From contig NZ_QWLJ01000003.1 of NCBI RefSeq assembly GCF_009917385.1, positions 1 through 64,000 of the forward strand: 64,000 nucleotides of DNA, read 5' to 3'. The stretch comes from Roseburia sp. 1XD42-34 (GTDB lineage Bacteria > Bacillota > Bacilli > Bacillales > Amphibacillaceae). This document shows, piece after piece, positions 39,687-50,163 of the stretch; positions within the stretch are counted from its first letter, which is position 1; every line of letters starts with the position of its first letter. The notes beneath the pieces were generated by a model. It was not told where the DNA came from, made no database searches, and saw only the letters and a program-made list of their open reading frames with translations. The position numbers were made by a program, and so were the translations under genes.

Positions 39687-40481
39687 TTACAAAAATGGAT
39701 GGTCTTCATTAATAAGAATGCGTTCGATCTTCGTAGCTTTTCCTGATTGATCATCTATCGTAATGAAACAACCATTCAATTGTGTTCTTCCTTGTTTTGG
39801 GATTTCGAATCGAACTGGCATGGATGTCAGAAAGCGCTGAATTACTGCTTCTCTATCTACGCCGAGAATGCCGTCGTACGGCCCTGTCATACCCGCATCA
39901 GACAAATAGGCTGTGCCTCCTGGCAAAATACGCTCATCAGCCGTTTGGGTATGTGTGTGCGTGCCAACAACAGCGCTCACTCTGCCGTCTACATACCAGC
40001 CAAATGCTTGTTTCTCACTTGTTGCTTCTCCATGGAAGTCGACAAAAATTATCTTTGTCCGTTGTTGTGCTTCCTTGATTAATATATCAGCTTTTGAAAA
40101 CGGATCATCACTTGGTGGCAGAAAGGTTCTCCCTTGCAGACTAATTACAGCAACTTCAACGCCGTTGATATTGACATAGGCAATCCCTTTTCCAGGGTTG
40201 TTATCTGGAAAGTTTGCGGGACGAATCATTTTATTCGCATCATCGATAAAATCATAAATCTCCTTTTTATCCCATGTATGATTCCCCATCGTTACTACTT
40301 GTGCGCCCCATCCTAAAAGCTGTTTATATATTTTTTCGGTTATTCCTTTTCCTGAAGCAGCATTTTCTCCGTTTACGATGGTAAGATTGGGTCGATACTT
40401 TTCTTTCAACTTTGGCAAATATGTTTGTACCATTTCTCTACCAGGAGAACCCACTACATCCCCAATAAATAATATTCTCAT
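39687..40481 (-). CDS. ymdB: YmdB, metallophosphoesterase (cyclic-nucleotide phosphodiesterase)
   Basis: A 264-residue calcineurin-like phosphodiesterase. Metal ligands are in FIGDVVGSPGR, NGENAASGKG, GNHTWDKKE, DFHGEATSEK and GTHTHTQTAD. The family enzyme cleaves 2',3'-cAMP-type nucleotides and in B. subtilis affects biofilm and motility decisions. It is downstream of rny, as in B. subtilis, with a terminator-like hairpin between the two. Confidence 0.95.
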   Translation of the reverse strand: MRILFIGDVVGSPGREMVQTYLPKLKEKYRPNLTIVNGENAASGKGITEKIYKQLLGWGAQVVTMGNHTWDKKEIYDFIDDANKMIRPANFPDNNPGKGIAYVNINGVEVAVISLQGRTFLPPSDDPFSKADILIKEAQQRTKIIFVDFHGEATSEKQAFGWYVDGRVSAVVGTHTHTQTADERILPGGTAYLSDAGMTGPYDGILGVDREAVIQRFLTSMPVRFEIPKQGRTQLNGCFITIDDQSGKATKIERILINEDHPFL

Positions 40482-40543
40482 TTTTGTCTCATCCTATCTA
40501 TTAACGTATTCTCAGTTTTTCATATTAAGGAAAGAATGTCAAA

Positions 40544-40574
40544 ATAAAAAGCGGTCCTTAGACCACTTTTTATT
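40544..40574 (-). terminator. Hairpin at the rny stop
   Basis: AAAAAGTGGTC pairs with GACCGCTTTTT and is followed by ATTTTG on the minus strand. It overlaps the rny stop codon and lies upstream of ymdB, so ymdB may depend on read-through or its own promoter. Confidence 0.75.
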
Positions 40575-42132
40575 TTGCATATTCAACTGCTCGTGTTTCT
40601 CGAATAACAGTAACTTTAATATGTCCAGGATAATCCAGTTCGCCTTCAATCTTCTTACGTATATCTCGAGCAATTCGAACGGATTCTACATCGTCAATTT
40701 CATCCGGCTTTACCATAATTCGGATCTCTCTTCCAGCTTGAATGGCAAATGATTTCTCTACACCAACAAACGACTCTGAAATCTCTTCCAGCTTTTCTAA
40801 ACGTTTAATATAATTTTCCAGTGTTTCGCTTCTTGCACCAGGTCTAGCTGCAGATAGCGCATCAGCAGCAGCTACGAGTACAGAGATTATGGAAGTAGGT
40901 TCTTCATCGCCGTGGTGAGAAGCAATGGAATTGATAACAACTTTATGCTCTTTGTACTTCATTGCAAGTTCTTTACCAATTTCCACGTGACTACCTTCTA
41001 CCTCATGATCAATTGCTTTTCCTATATCATGAAGCAGTCCAGCTCTTCTTGCTAACATTTCGTCTTCACCAAGTTCAGCAGCAAGCAAACCGGCTAGATA
41101 AGCTACTTCTGTAGAATGCTTTAGCACATTCTGTCCATAGCTTGTACGATATTTTAAACGACCAAGAATCTTAATTAAATCTGGATGTAAGCCATGCACT
41201 CCTACTTCAAACGTTGTTTCTTCACCAATTTCACGGATATGTTCATCCACATCACGTCTTGCTTTATCAACCATCTCTTCAATACGCGCAGGATGAATAC
41301 GGCCATCCTGTACGAGTTTTTCTAATGCCAAACGGGCGGTTTCTCTTCGAATTGGATCAAATCCTGATAAGATAACTGCTTCTGGAGTATCATCAATAAT
41401 TAAGTCAATTCCAGTTAACGTCTCTAACGTTCTTATATTTCGTCCTTCACGTCCAATGATACGTCCTTTCATCTCGTCATTTGGAAGGTTAACTACGGAT
41501 ACCGTTGTTTCAGCAACGTGGTCAGCAGCACAACGCTGTAATGCTAACGAAAGAATGCTTTTAGCTTTTTTATCTGCTTCTTCTTTGGCGCGATTTTCTG
41601 CCTCTTTGATAATTAAAGCAGATTCATGCGCGACTTCTTGTTCTATTCGTTCTAAAATAATCTGTCTAGCCTGATCTGTTGTGTATCCCGAAATGCGTTC
41701 AAGCTCCGTTTGCTGCTCTTTTATCATAGCTTCCACTTTGCTTTCCATTTCTTCAATTTGTTGTTGTTTGTCTGCTAAAGACTGTTCCCTCTTTTCTAAA
41801 TTAAGCTCTCGCTGATCTAACGATTCACTTTTCTTGTCCAAATTTTCTTCTTTATGCATCAGACGATTTTCTTGTTTTTGAACTTCGTTACGTCGTTCCC
41901 GAAGTTCATCCTCTGTCTGCTGTCGAAGTTTATGATTTTCATCCTTCGCTTCAAGAAGGGCCTCTTTCTTAGAAGCTTCTGCATTTCGATGTGCCTCATC
42001 AACAATTTGTTTAGCCAATGTCTCAGCACTTGAAATTTTTGCTTCTGCAATAGATTTACGAATCAGATAACCAACAACAATACCGACGATTAGGATTACA
42101 AGCAAAATGGAGATGAGCAATAGACTGTCCAT
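40570..42132 (-). CDS. rny: RNase Y
   Basis: A 520-residue membrane-anchored endoribonuclease that starts mRNA decay. An N-terminal membrane helix (about residues 3-25) is followed by a long coiled coil rich in Glu, Lys and Gln (to about 190), a KH domain ([21 protein letters not shown]) and an HD domain ([12 protein letters not shown]). The start at 42132 has GAGGAGGTG; the longer frame was rejected. Target choice is set by the RicA-containing complex. Confidence 0.97.
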   Translation of the reverse strand: MDSLLLISILLVILIVGIVVGYLIRKSIAEAKISSAETLAKQIVDEAHRNAEASKKEALLEAKDENHKLRQQTEDELRERRNEVQKQENRLMHKEENLDKKSESLDQRELNLEKREQSLADKQQQIEEMESKVEAMIKEQQTELERISGYTTDQARQIILERIEQEVAHESALIIKEAENRAKEEADKKAKSILSLALQRCAADHVAETTVSVVNLPNDEMKGRIIGREGRNIRTLETLTGIDLIIDDTPEAVILSGFDPIRRETARLALEKLVQDGRIHPARIEEMVDKARRDVDEHIREIGEETTFEVGVHGLHPDLIKILGRLKYRTSYGQNVLKHSTEVAYLAGLLAAELGEDEMLARRAGLLHDIGKAIDHEVEGSHVEIGKELAMKYKEHKVVINSIASHHGDEEPTSIISVLVAAADALSAARPGARSETLENYIKRLEKLEEISESFVGVEKSFAIQAGREIRIMVKPDEIDDVESVRIARDIRKKIEGELDYPGHIKVTVIRETRAVEYAK

Positions 42133-42447
42133 GATTTCACCTCCTCTTGCTATAAAGTTGTACATCAATTATTGTCGGCATGTAAAAGTTTCAATGCGTT
42201 AAATAACCATACAATATATCATATAAATGATAAATTTATACAAATTTAATTTTAATTGTGTAGCAGAAGAATGTCAAGGAAACGTCACAACTTCAAGCAA
42301 GATATTGGTAAAAAGATATAATGACCCGAATTATTTATACTTCTACGTAAAAAATGAAAAGAATGGATAACCAACAAAAAACCAAATAGAATTCATATGG
42401 TTTTTTCTCTAGGTAAAAATATAATGACGTTTTATCAAAAATGTCAT
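42133..42447. other. rny upstream region
   Basis: AT-rich with no gene; it should hold the rny promoter, which was not assigned. Confidence 0.4.
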
Positions 42448-42660
42448 GCAACCGCTGCGGAAATACACTACGCTTTCCGCGGGCTAACGCTCAGTCTCCC
42501 CGAAAAGAGCTTTCACTGTCTTCCCACTGCACTTTCTCACCGGGATCTAGCGTGTTTTTCCTCAGCTATCTTCATCACTTTATTCGAACTGTCAAGCTTG
42601 GATTCGCTGTCATACCTCCCAAAAAGATTGGTACACCAAGCTAGACGATAGCTTAAAGCA
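42448..42660. repeat. Eroded GC-rich Bacillaceae intergenic repeat
   Basis: The block AACCGCTGCGGAAATACACT, then CTTTCCGCGGGC and CTCAGTCTCCCCG, looks like a common intergenic repeat of Bacillaceae genomes built around TTTCCGCGGGC. Only part is preserved. Identification is from memory of that repeat, not from a search. Confidence 0.5.
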
Positions 42661-42851
42661 CAAATATCGTCCTGATTGAACCAACCTACTAGCTACTTTT
42701 ATCCTCTTCGTACGTAAGTTTTGAATTTGCATACGCTTTTGTTCGTCCAAAAAACAAAGAAGTAAGAACTTTCTTTCCAATTGATTTATACTACCATAAA
42801 ATGACAAAATTAGTACTAAGAACTAACATCTAATAATAGAGGTGGCCCCTT

Positions 42852-43858
42852 ATGGTAGGAGCCAGAATAACATCGATTGGGACGTATGTTCCCCCAAAAA
42901 AATTAACAAATTTTGATCTTGAACGAAAGGTCGAAACGAATAATGAATGGATCATACAAAGAACAGGAATTCACGAGCGTAGAATAGCTGGTACTGATGA
43001 ATTTACCAGTGATTTATGTGTATTAGCCGTAAAAGATATGATGCAAAGATATAATAAAACCGTCGAAGATGTAGATATGATTATTGTGGCAACAAGTACA
43101 CGAGATTTTCCATTTCTCTCGGTTTCCAGCATTATAAAGAATCGATTAAATATTTCCAATACTGGCGCCATAGATGTAAATGCAGCGTGTGCGGGATTTG
43201 TTTATGCTTTACATACAGCAAACAACTATATTGCATCTGGCTTCCACAAAAAAATACTTGTTATTGGAGCAGATACCATATCAAAAATTACTGATTATAC
43301 GGATAGAAGTACATGTGTGTTATTTGGCGATGGAGCTGGTGCGATATTGGTTGAAAGGGATGAACAATTAAACAGTTTCATTGGATTCCATCTAGGTAGT
43401 GATGGAAGAGGGGCCCACCTGTATATCGGGTGGGACTGTCAAGAAAAGTAAATGATATGGAATTAATCGATAGTCAATATCTTGTGCAAAATGGCGGGGA
43501 AGTTTTTCGTTGGGTAGTAAGGAATGTCCCTAATGGTATTAGACAAATATTAGAAAAAACGCAAACAAGTATAGAACAGATTCATTGGTTTATACCTCAT
43601 AGTGCTAACTTGCGTTTGATCGAACCAATTTGCAAAAAATTAGCATACCCTATAGAAAAAAACCTTTATAGCTTAGTGAATTTTGGAAATACTTCTGCTG
43701 CTACCATTCCTTTAGCTCTAGACCTCGGAATTCGTGAGGGAAAAGTCAACAATGGAGATCGCGTTCTTATGTACGGTATTGGAAGTGGTTTGGTTCATGC
43801 AGGACAACTTTTAGAAATTAATTTGGACAAGCTTGTGAAGGATCCAACCCCATTGTGA
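42852..43858 (+). pseudogene. fabH: FabH, beta-ketoacyl-ACP synthase III, frameshifted
   Basis: Two overlapping frames (42852-43451 and 43430-43858) together give a full FabH of about 335 aa, which would start fatty-acid chains from acyl-CoA and malonyl-ACP. The N-terminal part carries the nucleophile Cys113 (VNAACAGFVY). The C-terminal part carries His (FIPHSANLR) and Asn (NFGNTSAATIP). All three catalytic residues are therefore kept, and the only defect is a one-base deletion-type shift near 43425-43432 in GGGTGGG. The gene has a GAGGTGG ribosome site. It stands alone on the plus strand, away from a fab operon, so it is probably a second fabH copy. A sequencing error is a real alternative to a true mutation. 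Confidence 0.88.
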
Positions 43859-44004
43859 TAAATTTCAAGTGAATTATAGAGGGAGTAAGGTACTAACACA
43901 TTAAGTTCGATTCAACCCTAACAGAGAATTAGGGAACGGGGATTGGAAATTTTGTAATTTACTTCCACCTCTCTCGGGTCATAGCAACGCTACTACAGCA
44001 GCAA

Positions 44005-44203
44005 GAACAAAGGCGCGGGGCGCCCGTTTAGCAATGTAGCGAACGAAGCAACTAAAGTTTTAGGAACCATGGTGAGGCACGAACCAATGATGACTTATCG
44101 TAGGGCGATTCGTGAAGTCGCCTAGTTGCTGGGCGCCCCGCACCGGACGTGGCTAAATAACTTCGTAAGTTTATCCAAGCTGCAAAAATTTATCATTTCC
44201 TAG
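44005..44203 (-). repeat. Family 1 repeat, copy 3 (short form)
   Basis: It starts GAACAAAGGCGCGGGGCGCC and ends TTTATCATTTCCTAG against the recA terminator. The middle hairpin arm of the long form is replaced by GGTGAGGCACGAACC, as in copy 5. Confidence 0.85.
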
Positions 44204-44206
44204 ACA

Positions 44207-44245
44207 ACAAAAAACACCTCTTGCATGTACTACAAAAGGTGTTGT
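44207..44245 (-). terminator. Intrinsic terminator after recA
   Basis: AACACCTTTTGTA pairs with GCAAGAGGTGTT and is followed by TTTTTG on the minus strand. Confidence 0.85.
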
Positions 44246-44249
44246 TAAA

Positions 44250-45290
44250 TTATACGTCCAGACTTTCTTGACTAAATGCTTCGGCTTCCTCTTCATTCGG
44301 CTGATCATCTAAATGGTAATGCTGTCTGATTGCCGCATGAATTTCAGCCATCATATCGGTATTCTCTTTTAGAAATTGCTTCGCGTTTTCACGCCCTTGC
44401 CCAAGCCTTTCATCATTATAAGAGTACCAGGCGCCGCTTTTTTGCACGATATCTAAATCGGAACCAATATCCAAAACTTCACCTTCTTTGGATATCCCTT
44501 CCCCATACATAATATCTACTTCTGCTTGCTTAAATGGTGGAGCAACCTTATTTTTAACGACTTTAATTCTCGCTTTGTTTCCCACCATATCATTCCCTTG
44601 CTTTAATGATTCAGCACGACGCACTTCAAGCCGCACAGATGAGTAGAATTTCAGTGCACGACCACCGGGAGTAGTTTCCGGATTACCAAACATAACACCG
44701 ACTTTTTCACGGATTTGGTTAATAAAGATGGCGGTTGTCTTTGACTTATTAATAGCACCAGATAATTTCCGTAGTGCTTGGGACATGAGACGAGCCTGAA
44801 GACCTACGTGGGAATCTCCCATCTCGCCCTCAATTTCTGCTTTTGGGACAAGTGCAGCAACAGAATCCACTACAATAATGTCTACAGCTCCGCTGCGAAC
44901 GAGCGCTTCTGCGATTTCAAGTGCCTGTTCCCCTGTATCAGGCTGTGAAAGTAATAATTCATCAATATCCACACCTAAAGCACGCGCATATGTCGGGTCA
45001 AGCGCATGCTCTGCATCGATAAAGGCTGCTTGTCCACCCTGTTGCTGCGCTTCTGCAATTGCATGCAAAGCTACCGTTGTTTTACCGGATGATTCCGGAC
45101 CATATATTTCAACAACTCGACCTTTTGGATACCCACCGATCCCAAGTGCTACATCTAATGCCAGTGAACCACTAGGTATAGTTGCTATTTTTTGTTCAGC
45201 TTGTTCTCCCAGTTTCATGATGGAACCTTTTCCAAACTGCTTCTCTATTTGTTTTAACGCTGCATCTAAAGCTTGTTTTTTATCACTCAA
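44250..45290 (-). CDS. recA: RecA recombinase
   Basis: A 346-residue DNA strand-exchange ATPase and co-protease for LexA. Walker A is GPESSGKTT, Walker B is [12 protein letters not shown], and the recA signature ALKFYSSVR is present; the tail is acidic. The start is TTG with AAAGGAGGG well placed. Promoter and LexA box are at 45321-45372. It is transcribed alone, although cinA ends only 176 bp upstream. Confidence 0.98.
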   Translation of the reverse strand: MSDKKQALDAALKQIEKQFGKGSIMKLGEQAEQKIATIPSGSLALDVALGIGGYPKGRVVEIYGPESSGKTTVALHAIAEAQQQGGQAAFIDAEHALDPTYARALGVDIDELLLSQPDTGEQALEIAEALVRSGAVDIIVVDSVAALVPKAEIEGEMGDSHVGLQARLMSQALRKLSGAINKSKTTAIFINQIREKVGVMFGNPETTPGGRALKFYSSVRLEVRRAESLKQGNDMVGNKARIKVVKNKVAPPFKQAEVDIMYGEGISKEGEVLDIGSDLDIVQKSGAWYSYNDERLGQGRENAKQFLKENTDMMAEIHAAIRQHYHLDDQPNEEEAEAFSQESLDV

Positions 45291-45320
45291 AACTTCGCCC
45301 TCCTTTAATCATCTAGTACC

Positions 45321-45372
45321 ATCATACATGCTTTTCTTTTATTTGCCAAGGAAAAAATCGAATAAATGTTCC
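45321..45372 (-). promoter_or_regulatory. recA promoter and LexA box
   Basis: On the minus strand TTGGCA (45344-45349), 17 bp, TATGAT (45321-45326). A LexA box GGAACATTTATTCG (45359-45372) lies just upstream of the -35 element and departs from the consensus at two positions, so repression may be weaker than at yneA. Confidence 0.78.
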
Positions 45373-45466
45373 CATTTTTGAAGTGAAAATATGTGCAAAA
45401 AGGAAAATTAACAAATTATGAAACATTGAAAATAAAATTTCTCGAGAACAATAGTACGAAATTATA

Positions 45467-46714
45467 TTATTTAAGCGTCCTATAAAGTAATTCGAGACCT
45501 TTCAGAACGGTTCTCCGTCGGATAGAATTTCGGTCACCTTGAAACAAAAATCTTTTCACAAGCGACGTGCCGGTCGGATTGTAAATGGCAATATAAACGG
45601 TACCAACTTGCTTACCTTCCATTTCTATTGGTCCAGCGACACCAGTAAAGGCTATCCCAATAGTGGAAGACAGTTTATTAGCCGCTTGCTTCGCCATTTC
45701 TTCAGCACATTCCTTACTTACTGCCCCTTTTGTTTCCAATATATTCTTGGGAACATCTAACACATGCTCCTTCACCTCATTCGTATAACTAACGATGCCT
45801 CCCTGTAAGACTTTAGAAGCACCGGGAACAGTCGAAATCTTATCTGAGAAGGCTCCGCCAGTCAAGCTTTCAGCAGTCGCTAATGTAAGCTCTTGCTCGG
45901 TTAGTAACCCGACGACTTTTCCTTCTAATGTCTCATGATCTTCACCATAAGCATAGTTACCTACTCTTGAAAATATTTTAGCTTTTGTAGCTTCTAATAG
46001 TTGATCTGCCTGCTGAAGCGACTCACTTTTTGCTGTTAGACGAATAACAATTCCATCTTCTTGAGCAAGCGGTGCAATCGTCGGGTTCGTTTGTTCATGA
46101 ATAATATCTTGCAGCTCATGCTCTAGTTTTGATTCACCAATTCCAGTAAATTTTAAAACAATCGATTTAATCATTTCTTTTTTACCAAGTAATTGTTGCA
46201 ATGCAGGTATCATATATTCCCTTACTAAAGCTTTCATCTCCCTTGGAACACCTGGTAGGAAAATCCATGTGCAATTGTCATATGTAAGCTTCATCCCTGG
46301 GGCCATACCTACTGGATTAAGCCAAACCGTGGCTCCTTCAAATACTCTCGCCTGTTTCGGATTGTTTGGCGTCATTGCCGCTTGTTGTTTTTCGAAATAT
46401 GCTTGTATCTTATCCATGGATGGTCGATGTTGTACTAATGGAATATGGCTCAATTGCTGAAACGCCTCTCTTGTTAAGTCATCTTCTGTGGGTCCAAGCC
46501 CTCCTGTAACAATAACAATATCAGAGCGCTCATGGGCTTGATTAAATGCTTCCTGCACACGCTGCAGGTTGTCACCTACAGTAGTGTGACGATAAACATT
46601 AACCCCTTGATTAGCCAATTGCTGGGAAAGCCACTGTGCATTTGTATTGGCAATTTGACCAAGTAAAAGCTCGGTACCAACGGCAACAATTTCAGCTTGT
46701 AAATCCTTTGTCAT
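45467..46714 (-). CDS. cinA: CinA, competence/damage-inducible protein
   Basis: A 415-residue two-domain protein. The N-terminal MoCF-like domain has VAVGTELLLGQIANTNAQWL and VTGGLGPTEDDLTREAF. The C-terminal CinA domain, a nicotinamide-nucleotide amidase in characterised members, has TAESLTGGAFSDKIS and GIAFTGVAGP. The start ATG at 46714 overlaps the pgsA stop as ATGA, so the longer frame was rejected and coupling is likely. The order pgsA-cinA-recA is as in B. subtilis. Confidence 0.95.
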   Translation of the reverse strand: MTKDLQAEIVAVGTELLLGQIANTNAQWLSQQLANQGVNVYRHTTVGDNLQRVQEAFNQAHERSDIVIVTGGLGPTEDDLTREAFQQLSHIPLVQHRPSMDKIQAYFEKQQAAMTPNNPKQARVFEGATVWLNPVGMAPGMKLTYDNCTWIFLPGVPREMKALVREYMIPALQQLLGKKEMIKSIVLKFTGIGESKLEHELQDIIHEQTNPTIAPLAQEDGIVIRLTAKSESLQQADQLLEATKAKIFSRVGNYAYGEDHETLEGKVVGLLTEQELTLATAESLTGGAFSDKISTVPGASKVLQGGIVSYTNEVKEHVLDVPKNILETKGAVSKECAEEMAKQAANKLSSTIGIAFTGVAGPIEMEGKQVGTVYIAIYNPTGTSLVKRFLFQGDRNSIRRRTVLKGLELLYRTLK

Positions 46715-47289
46715 TTCGAATCCCTCATCACATGCCAATTTTTAATAAAGTAATCTGCCCCAGATAATACTGTAAAGAATAAACTAATATAGAGCATGAT
46801 TTCACCAAATGGAAATCCTATATACGAAAATGGGAAATTATGTAGTAATAATACCGCAATAGCAACCATTTGTGTCGCTGTTTTCAATTTTCCCATACTG
46901 CCTGCAGCTAGCACAATTCCTTCTCCAGCAGCAACAAGACGAAGCCCTGTAACAGCAAATTCACGGCTAATAATAAGAATGACAACCCACGCTGGCGCTA
47001 CCCCCATCTCTACCAATATAATCAATGCAGCAGAAACAAGCAGCTTGTCCGCTAGTGGATCAAGGAATTTCCCTAAATTAGTAACCAAATTATATTTTCG
47101 AGCATAGTGACCATCTACCCAATCTGTTGCAGCTGCAACAATAAACAGTACACCAGAAACAAAGTGAGCTATCGGTAATTCTGCTTCTCCTATCTGCCAG
47201 CTTCCCCATGAAAATGGAACACTCATTAATATGATGAAAATAGGAATTAAACAAATACGAGATAATGTTAATTTATTTGGTAAATTCAT
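46711..47289 (-). CDS. pgsA: PgsA, phosphatidylglycerophosphate synthase
   Basis: A 192-residue membrane enzyme that makes phosphatidylglycerol phosphate from CDP-diacylglycerol and glycerol phosphate. The CDP-alcohol transferase motif is DGHYARKYNLVTNLGKFLDP, followed by LADK. It has about four to five hydrophobic segments. The start MNLPNKLTLSRICLIP has AAGGAGG upstream. It overlaps cinA by four bases and follows the RodZ-like gene. Confidence 0.96.
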   Translation of the reverse strand: MNLPNKLTLSRICLIPIFIILMSVPFSWGSWQIGEAELPIAHFVSGVLFIVAAATDWVDGHYARKYNLVTNLGKFLDPLADKLLVSAALIILVEMGVAPAWVVILIISREFAVTGLRLVAAGEGIVLAAGSMGKLKTATQMVAIAVLLLHNFPFSYIGFPFGEIMLYISLFFTVLSGADYFIKNWHVMRDSK

Positions 47290-47352
47290 GATTTTTCCTC
47301 CTTGAAAATGGATAGACCCTTCCAAACAGTTGAAAGGAAGGGTCCATAACAA

Positions 47353-48261
47353 TTATTCAGCTTCTTGTTTTAATTCTATCCATATATTTTGCCTTACATT
47401 GTTTGGATCAACTGGATATTCCATTTCTACCCCATTTATGGTGATGGTTAATACAGATGCATTACCAATTTTAAAGAAAACGCGCTCTTTACCAGTAAGG
47501 TCTAATTCAAGTGGTGATTTTTCCGCATTAAACATATTCTCTGCAAAGAGAGCTTCTCCGTCATCAGCCTTCACACCAAGCCACGTATCGCCTGAAGCTT
47601 CTAATGTAGCCTTTACTTCCTCACCTGTATAAGAAAATGCAACCGTCGATTCAGGTGTACTGCCTGTTCCTTCTTTCACTACGGTAAACTCAGGCTCTTT
47701 TGTATCTTCTTTTGTTTCTTTTTCATCCTCATCATTTCCTTGTTCATCTTCGTTGTCCTGATCCTCTTCATTGGTCTTATCTTGATTTGCTTGATTCTTA
47801 CCTTTATCGTCTTTGATAACAATATCATTGTTACCATCTTGTTCTACCGGATCTTTGCTTTCGGTCCCAGACATATTTTGGGCAATAAAGAAAATCGCTA
47901 CTGCAATAATACCGATAATGAGCAGGCCAACAATAATCGTAGGGAACAATGAGAAATTAGAAGTGCTCTTTTCCTGATTTTTTCGAGAACGTTGTATACG
48001 CGAATACTGTTCTTCTGTCGGCTCTTCCGTTTTTGGCACTTCTTCTTTATACTCTTCCATCAATTCATTCGGATCTAACCCAACAGCATTCGCGTATTCT
48101 TTCATAAATGCTCGGGCATAAAATTTCCCAGGAAGAATCTGCAAATTCCCTTCTTCAATCGCAATCAAATACCGTTTCTGGATTTTTGTTATCTCTTGTA
48201 ATTCTTCTAAAGAGAGGTTTTGTGCCTCCCTTGCTTCTTTTAATCTTGCACCAATTTGCAT
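47353..48261 (-). CDS. ymfM: YmfM, RodZ-like helix-turn-helix membrane protein
   Basis: A protein of about 302 residues with an N-terminal Cro/C1-type HTH (IGARLKEAREAQNLSLEELQ), a single membrane helix near residues 110-132, a very acidic linker (Asn/Asp/Glu/Lys-rich) and an extracellular DUF4115 beta domain. This layout is RodZ, which links MreB filaments to cell-wall synthesis. The start is ambiguous: ATG at 48261 fits the family best, while one at 48273 is also open. The acidic linker is longer than usual, in keeping with a salt-adapted organism, but that is inference. Confidence 0.9.
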   Translation of the reverse strand: MQIGARLKEAREAQNLSLEELQEITKIQKRYLIAIEEGNLQILPGKFYARAFMKEYANAVGLDPNELMEEYKEEVPKTEEPTEEQYSRIQRSRKNQEKSTSNFSLFPTIIVGLLIIGIIAVAIFFIAQNMSGTESKDPVEQDGNNDIVIKDDKGKNQANQDKTNEEDQDNEDEQGNDEDEKETKEDTKEPEFTVVKEGTGSTPESTVAFSYTGEEVKATLEASGDTWLGVKADDGEALFAENMFNAEKSPLELDLTGKERVFFKIGNASVLTITINGVEMEYPVDPNNVRQNIWIELKQEAE

Positions 48262-48278
48262 TTCCAACACCATCCATT

Positions 48279-49070
48279 TTAGAAATCAAACATTGAAAAT
48301 CCGTTTTCTTGACTGAACTGCTGAGATTCAACAGGCTCATATGTGATCTCTTCCTCTTCATGACTCCTTAGTTCAATAATGTAGTCGAAATCCTCTATGT
48401 TATATTCTGTCATTTGTACAAATACATCCGGATGTTCCACTACTTTGATAGAAGGAAGTTGCATAACTTCTCTAATCAGCTGCCAATGTTGTTCATTTGC
48501 ACGGCGAGTGGATACAATACCATCAATAATATAGACATTATTGGGATTGTATTCCCCTTCAATGAGTTTACTACGTACCGTTTGCTTTAAAAGTGTACTG
48601 GAAACAAATAACCAGCGCTTATTCGCACACACACTAGCTGCTACTACGGATTCTGTTTTACCTACTCTCGGCATTCCACGAATTCCAATTAATTTGTGTC
48701 CATCTTTTTTATACAACTCCGCCATAAAGTCAACGAGCAGACCTAAGTCATCGCGAATAAAACGAATCGTTTTACGATCATCGACATCCCGATGTATGTA
48801 CCTGCCATGACGTACAGCCATTTTATCTCGAAGCTTTGGTTGTCTCAGCTTTGTTACTTTAATCGTATCCATCGTTTGCAGAATTGATTTTAATCGTGTT
48901 ATATTTTCATCATCTTTGGATAAAAGCAGCATCCCCCGCTTAGCATCTTCCACCCCATTAATCATGATGATATTGATCCTCAGCATACCGAGTAAGGACG
49001 ATATGTCTCCAAGCAAACCCGGCCGATTAATTTGAATTTCGTATTCAAGGTACCACTCTGTTTTCGTCAT
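48279..49070 (-). CDS. ymfK: YmfK, DUF3388 protein with ACT-like and P-loop regions
   Basis: A 263-residue cytosolic protein. The first 75 residues look like an ACT-type ligand-binding fold (WYLEYEIQINRPGLLGDISS). The following part has a nucleotide-binding-like loop (GIRGMPRVGKTES) and an acidic C-terminus. It matches the DUF3388/YmfK family in length and place between ymfJ and ymfM. Function is unknown. The ribosome site AAAGGAG is well placed. Confidence 0.88.
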   Translation of the reverse strand: MTKTEWYLEYEIQINRPGLLGDISSLLGMLRINIIMINGVEDAKRGMLLLSKDDENITRLKSILQTMDTIKVTKLRQPKLRDKMAVRHGRYIHRDVDDRKTIRFIRDDLGLLVDFMAELYKKDGHKLIGIRGMPRVGKTESVVAASVCANKRWLFVSSTLLKQTVRSKLIEGEYNPNNVYIIDGIVSTRRANEQHWQLIREVMQLPSIKVVEHPDVFVQMTEYNIEDFDYIIELRSHEEEEITYEPVESQQFSQENGFSMFDF

Positions 49071-49256
49071 AAAATGCTCCTTTGAATAGAGTTATGAGGT
49101 ACACAGCTGTTCTATTCTAGATGAACCTGCGAGCAATTCATTATACTACATAGTCATGTAATTATATAATAAAGTATTTTCTTATAAGTGAAAAGTGATT
49201 AGAAAAAATTCAATTCAAATACCAATGAGGTTTGAATATAAACTTTTCATAAGTAC
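49071..49256. other. Upstream region of ymfK
   Basis: No gene; should contain the promoter of ymfK. Nothing specific seen. Confidence 0.35.
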
Positions 49257-49414
49257 TTATCCCGAATGTAAGATACCATATGCTCCTCAAGAGTGGAGGC
49301 CATACAACGGTACTTAAATTCCCAATTATTCGAGGAACACTTATGCCACACCCTTCCGGTACTAATAATCAGTGGTGATCAAAGAACCTCCCACTGATTG
49401 TTGGATCACTTTAT
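49257..49414 (-). repeat. Family 2 structured repeat, copy D (inverted)
   Basis: Read on the minus strand it follows the same plan. It starts ATAAAGTGATCC, has the hairpin ATCAGTGG...CCACTGAT, then AGTACC, AAGGGTGTGG, TCGAATAATTGGGAATTTAAG and the end TCGGGATAAG. The long-range helix is kept with changed bases (AAGTACCGT against ATGGTATCTT). Confidence 0.7.
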
Positions 49415-50163
49415 GCGCGTTTTTTATTATCCATTTACCTATGTAACTATAACCGTTTCTCTTTATCACTATTTTCTAAAGTTGCTAGTTTTATAACTTC
49501 CATTTATTCAAAAATCCTCCATTTTTTAGATCAAGAAAATTACAGACCATATTAAACTATATCAACATATAAGCAGTAAATATAACATACAACAAAACAA
49601 TTAAATCTAATCTTAATATATTTAATTGTTATTCATTAAAGTGCCTACAAATTTTTTCCATCAAATATCCAAAAAATGGAACACTCAACATAAAGTTCTG
49701 TATTCTTCGCTATGGTTAAGATTAAACGTAGGCTATATATATTAAAGTTATGTGAAAAATCCTCTACACTTTATTTCTCCATTCAGAATCTCACTATTCT
49801 AGATTCTATGTTTATGGCACTTTATTATTTTCACACTCCTTTATAATACCTATATTAACAGAACCATGAGAAGTTGACAAAATGATTTAATAAATTGTTG
49901 AAAAGCATCACCGTTTCCATCGCATGATAATATATATTAGCCTATTATATTCCTGTTCCAAGCTTTCAACTATGCGACTTTTCCATTGCTTTTTATAATT
50001 TCTGCCACGCTCTTAAATCAGAACGTGGCAGAAAAACTAAATTATTTAGTAAGATCATACACCTCTAATGAATGTGAGGTGCCTTTTATCTCCTACCTAA
50101 CTAGCCTTCAACTCGAATAAGGAGAGTATAGCACCTGACATTGGGAAAAAGTTGATGTTTCGT
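49415..50163. other. AT-rich gene-free stretch between ymfK and ymfJ
   Basis: No gene on either strand. A hairpin TCTGCCACG/CGTGGCAGA lies at about 50005-50035, downstream of ymfJ, without a T run. The remainder is AT-rich with no recognised motif. Confidence 0.4.

Noticed and set aside
44878..45381. 167-codon plus-strand frame opposite recA
   Set aside because: Antisense shadow caused by recA codon use; no ribosome site.
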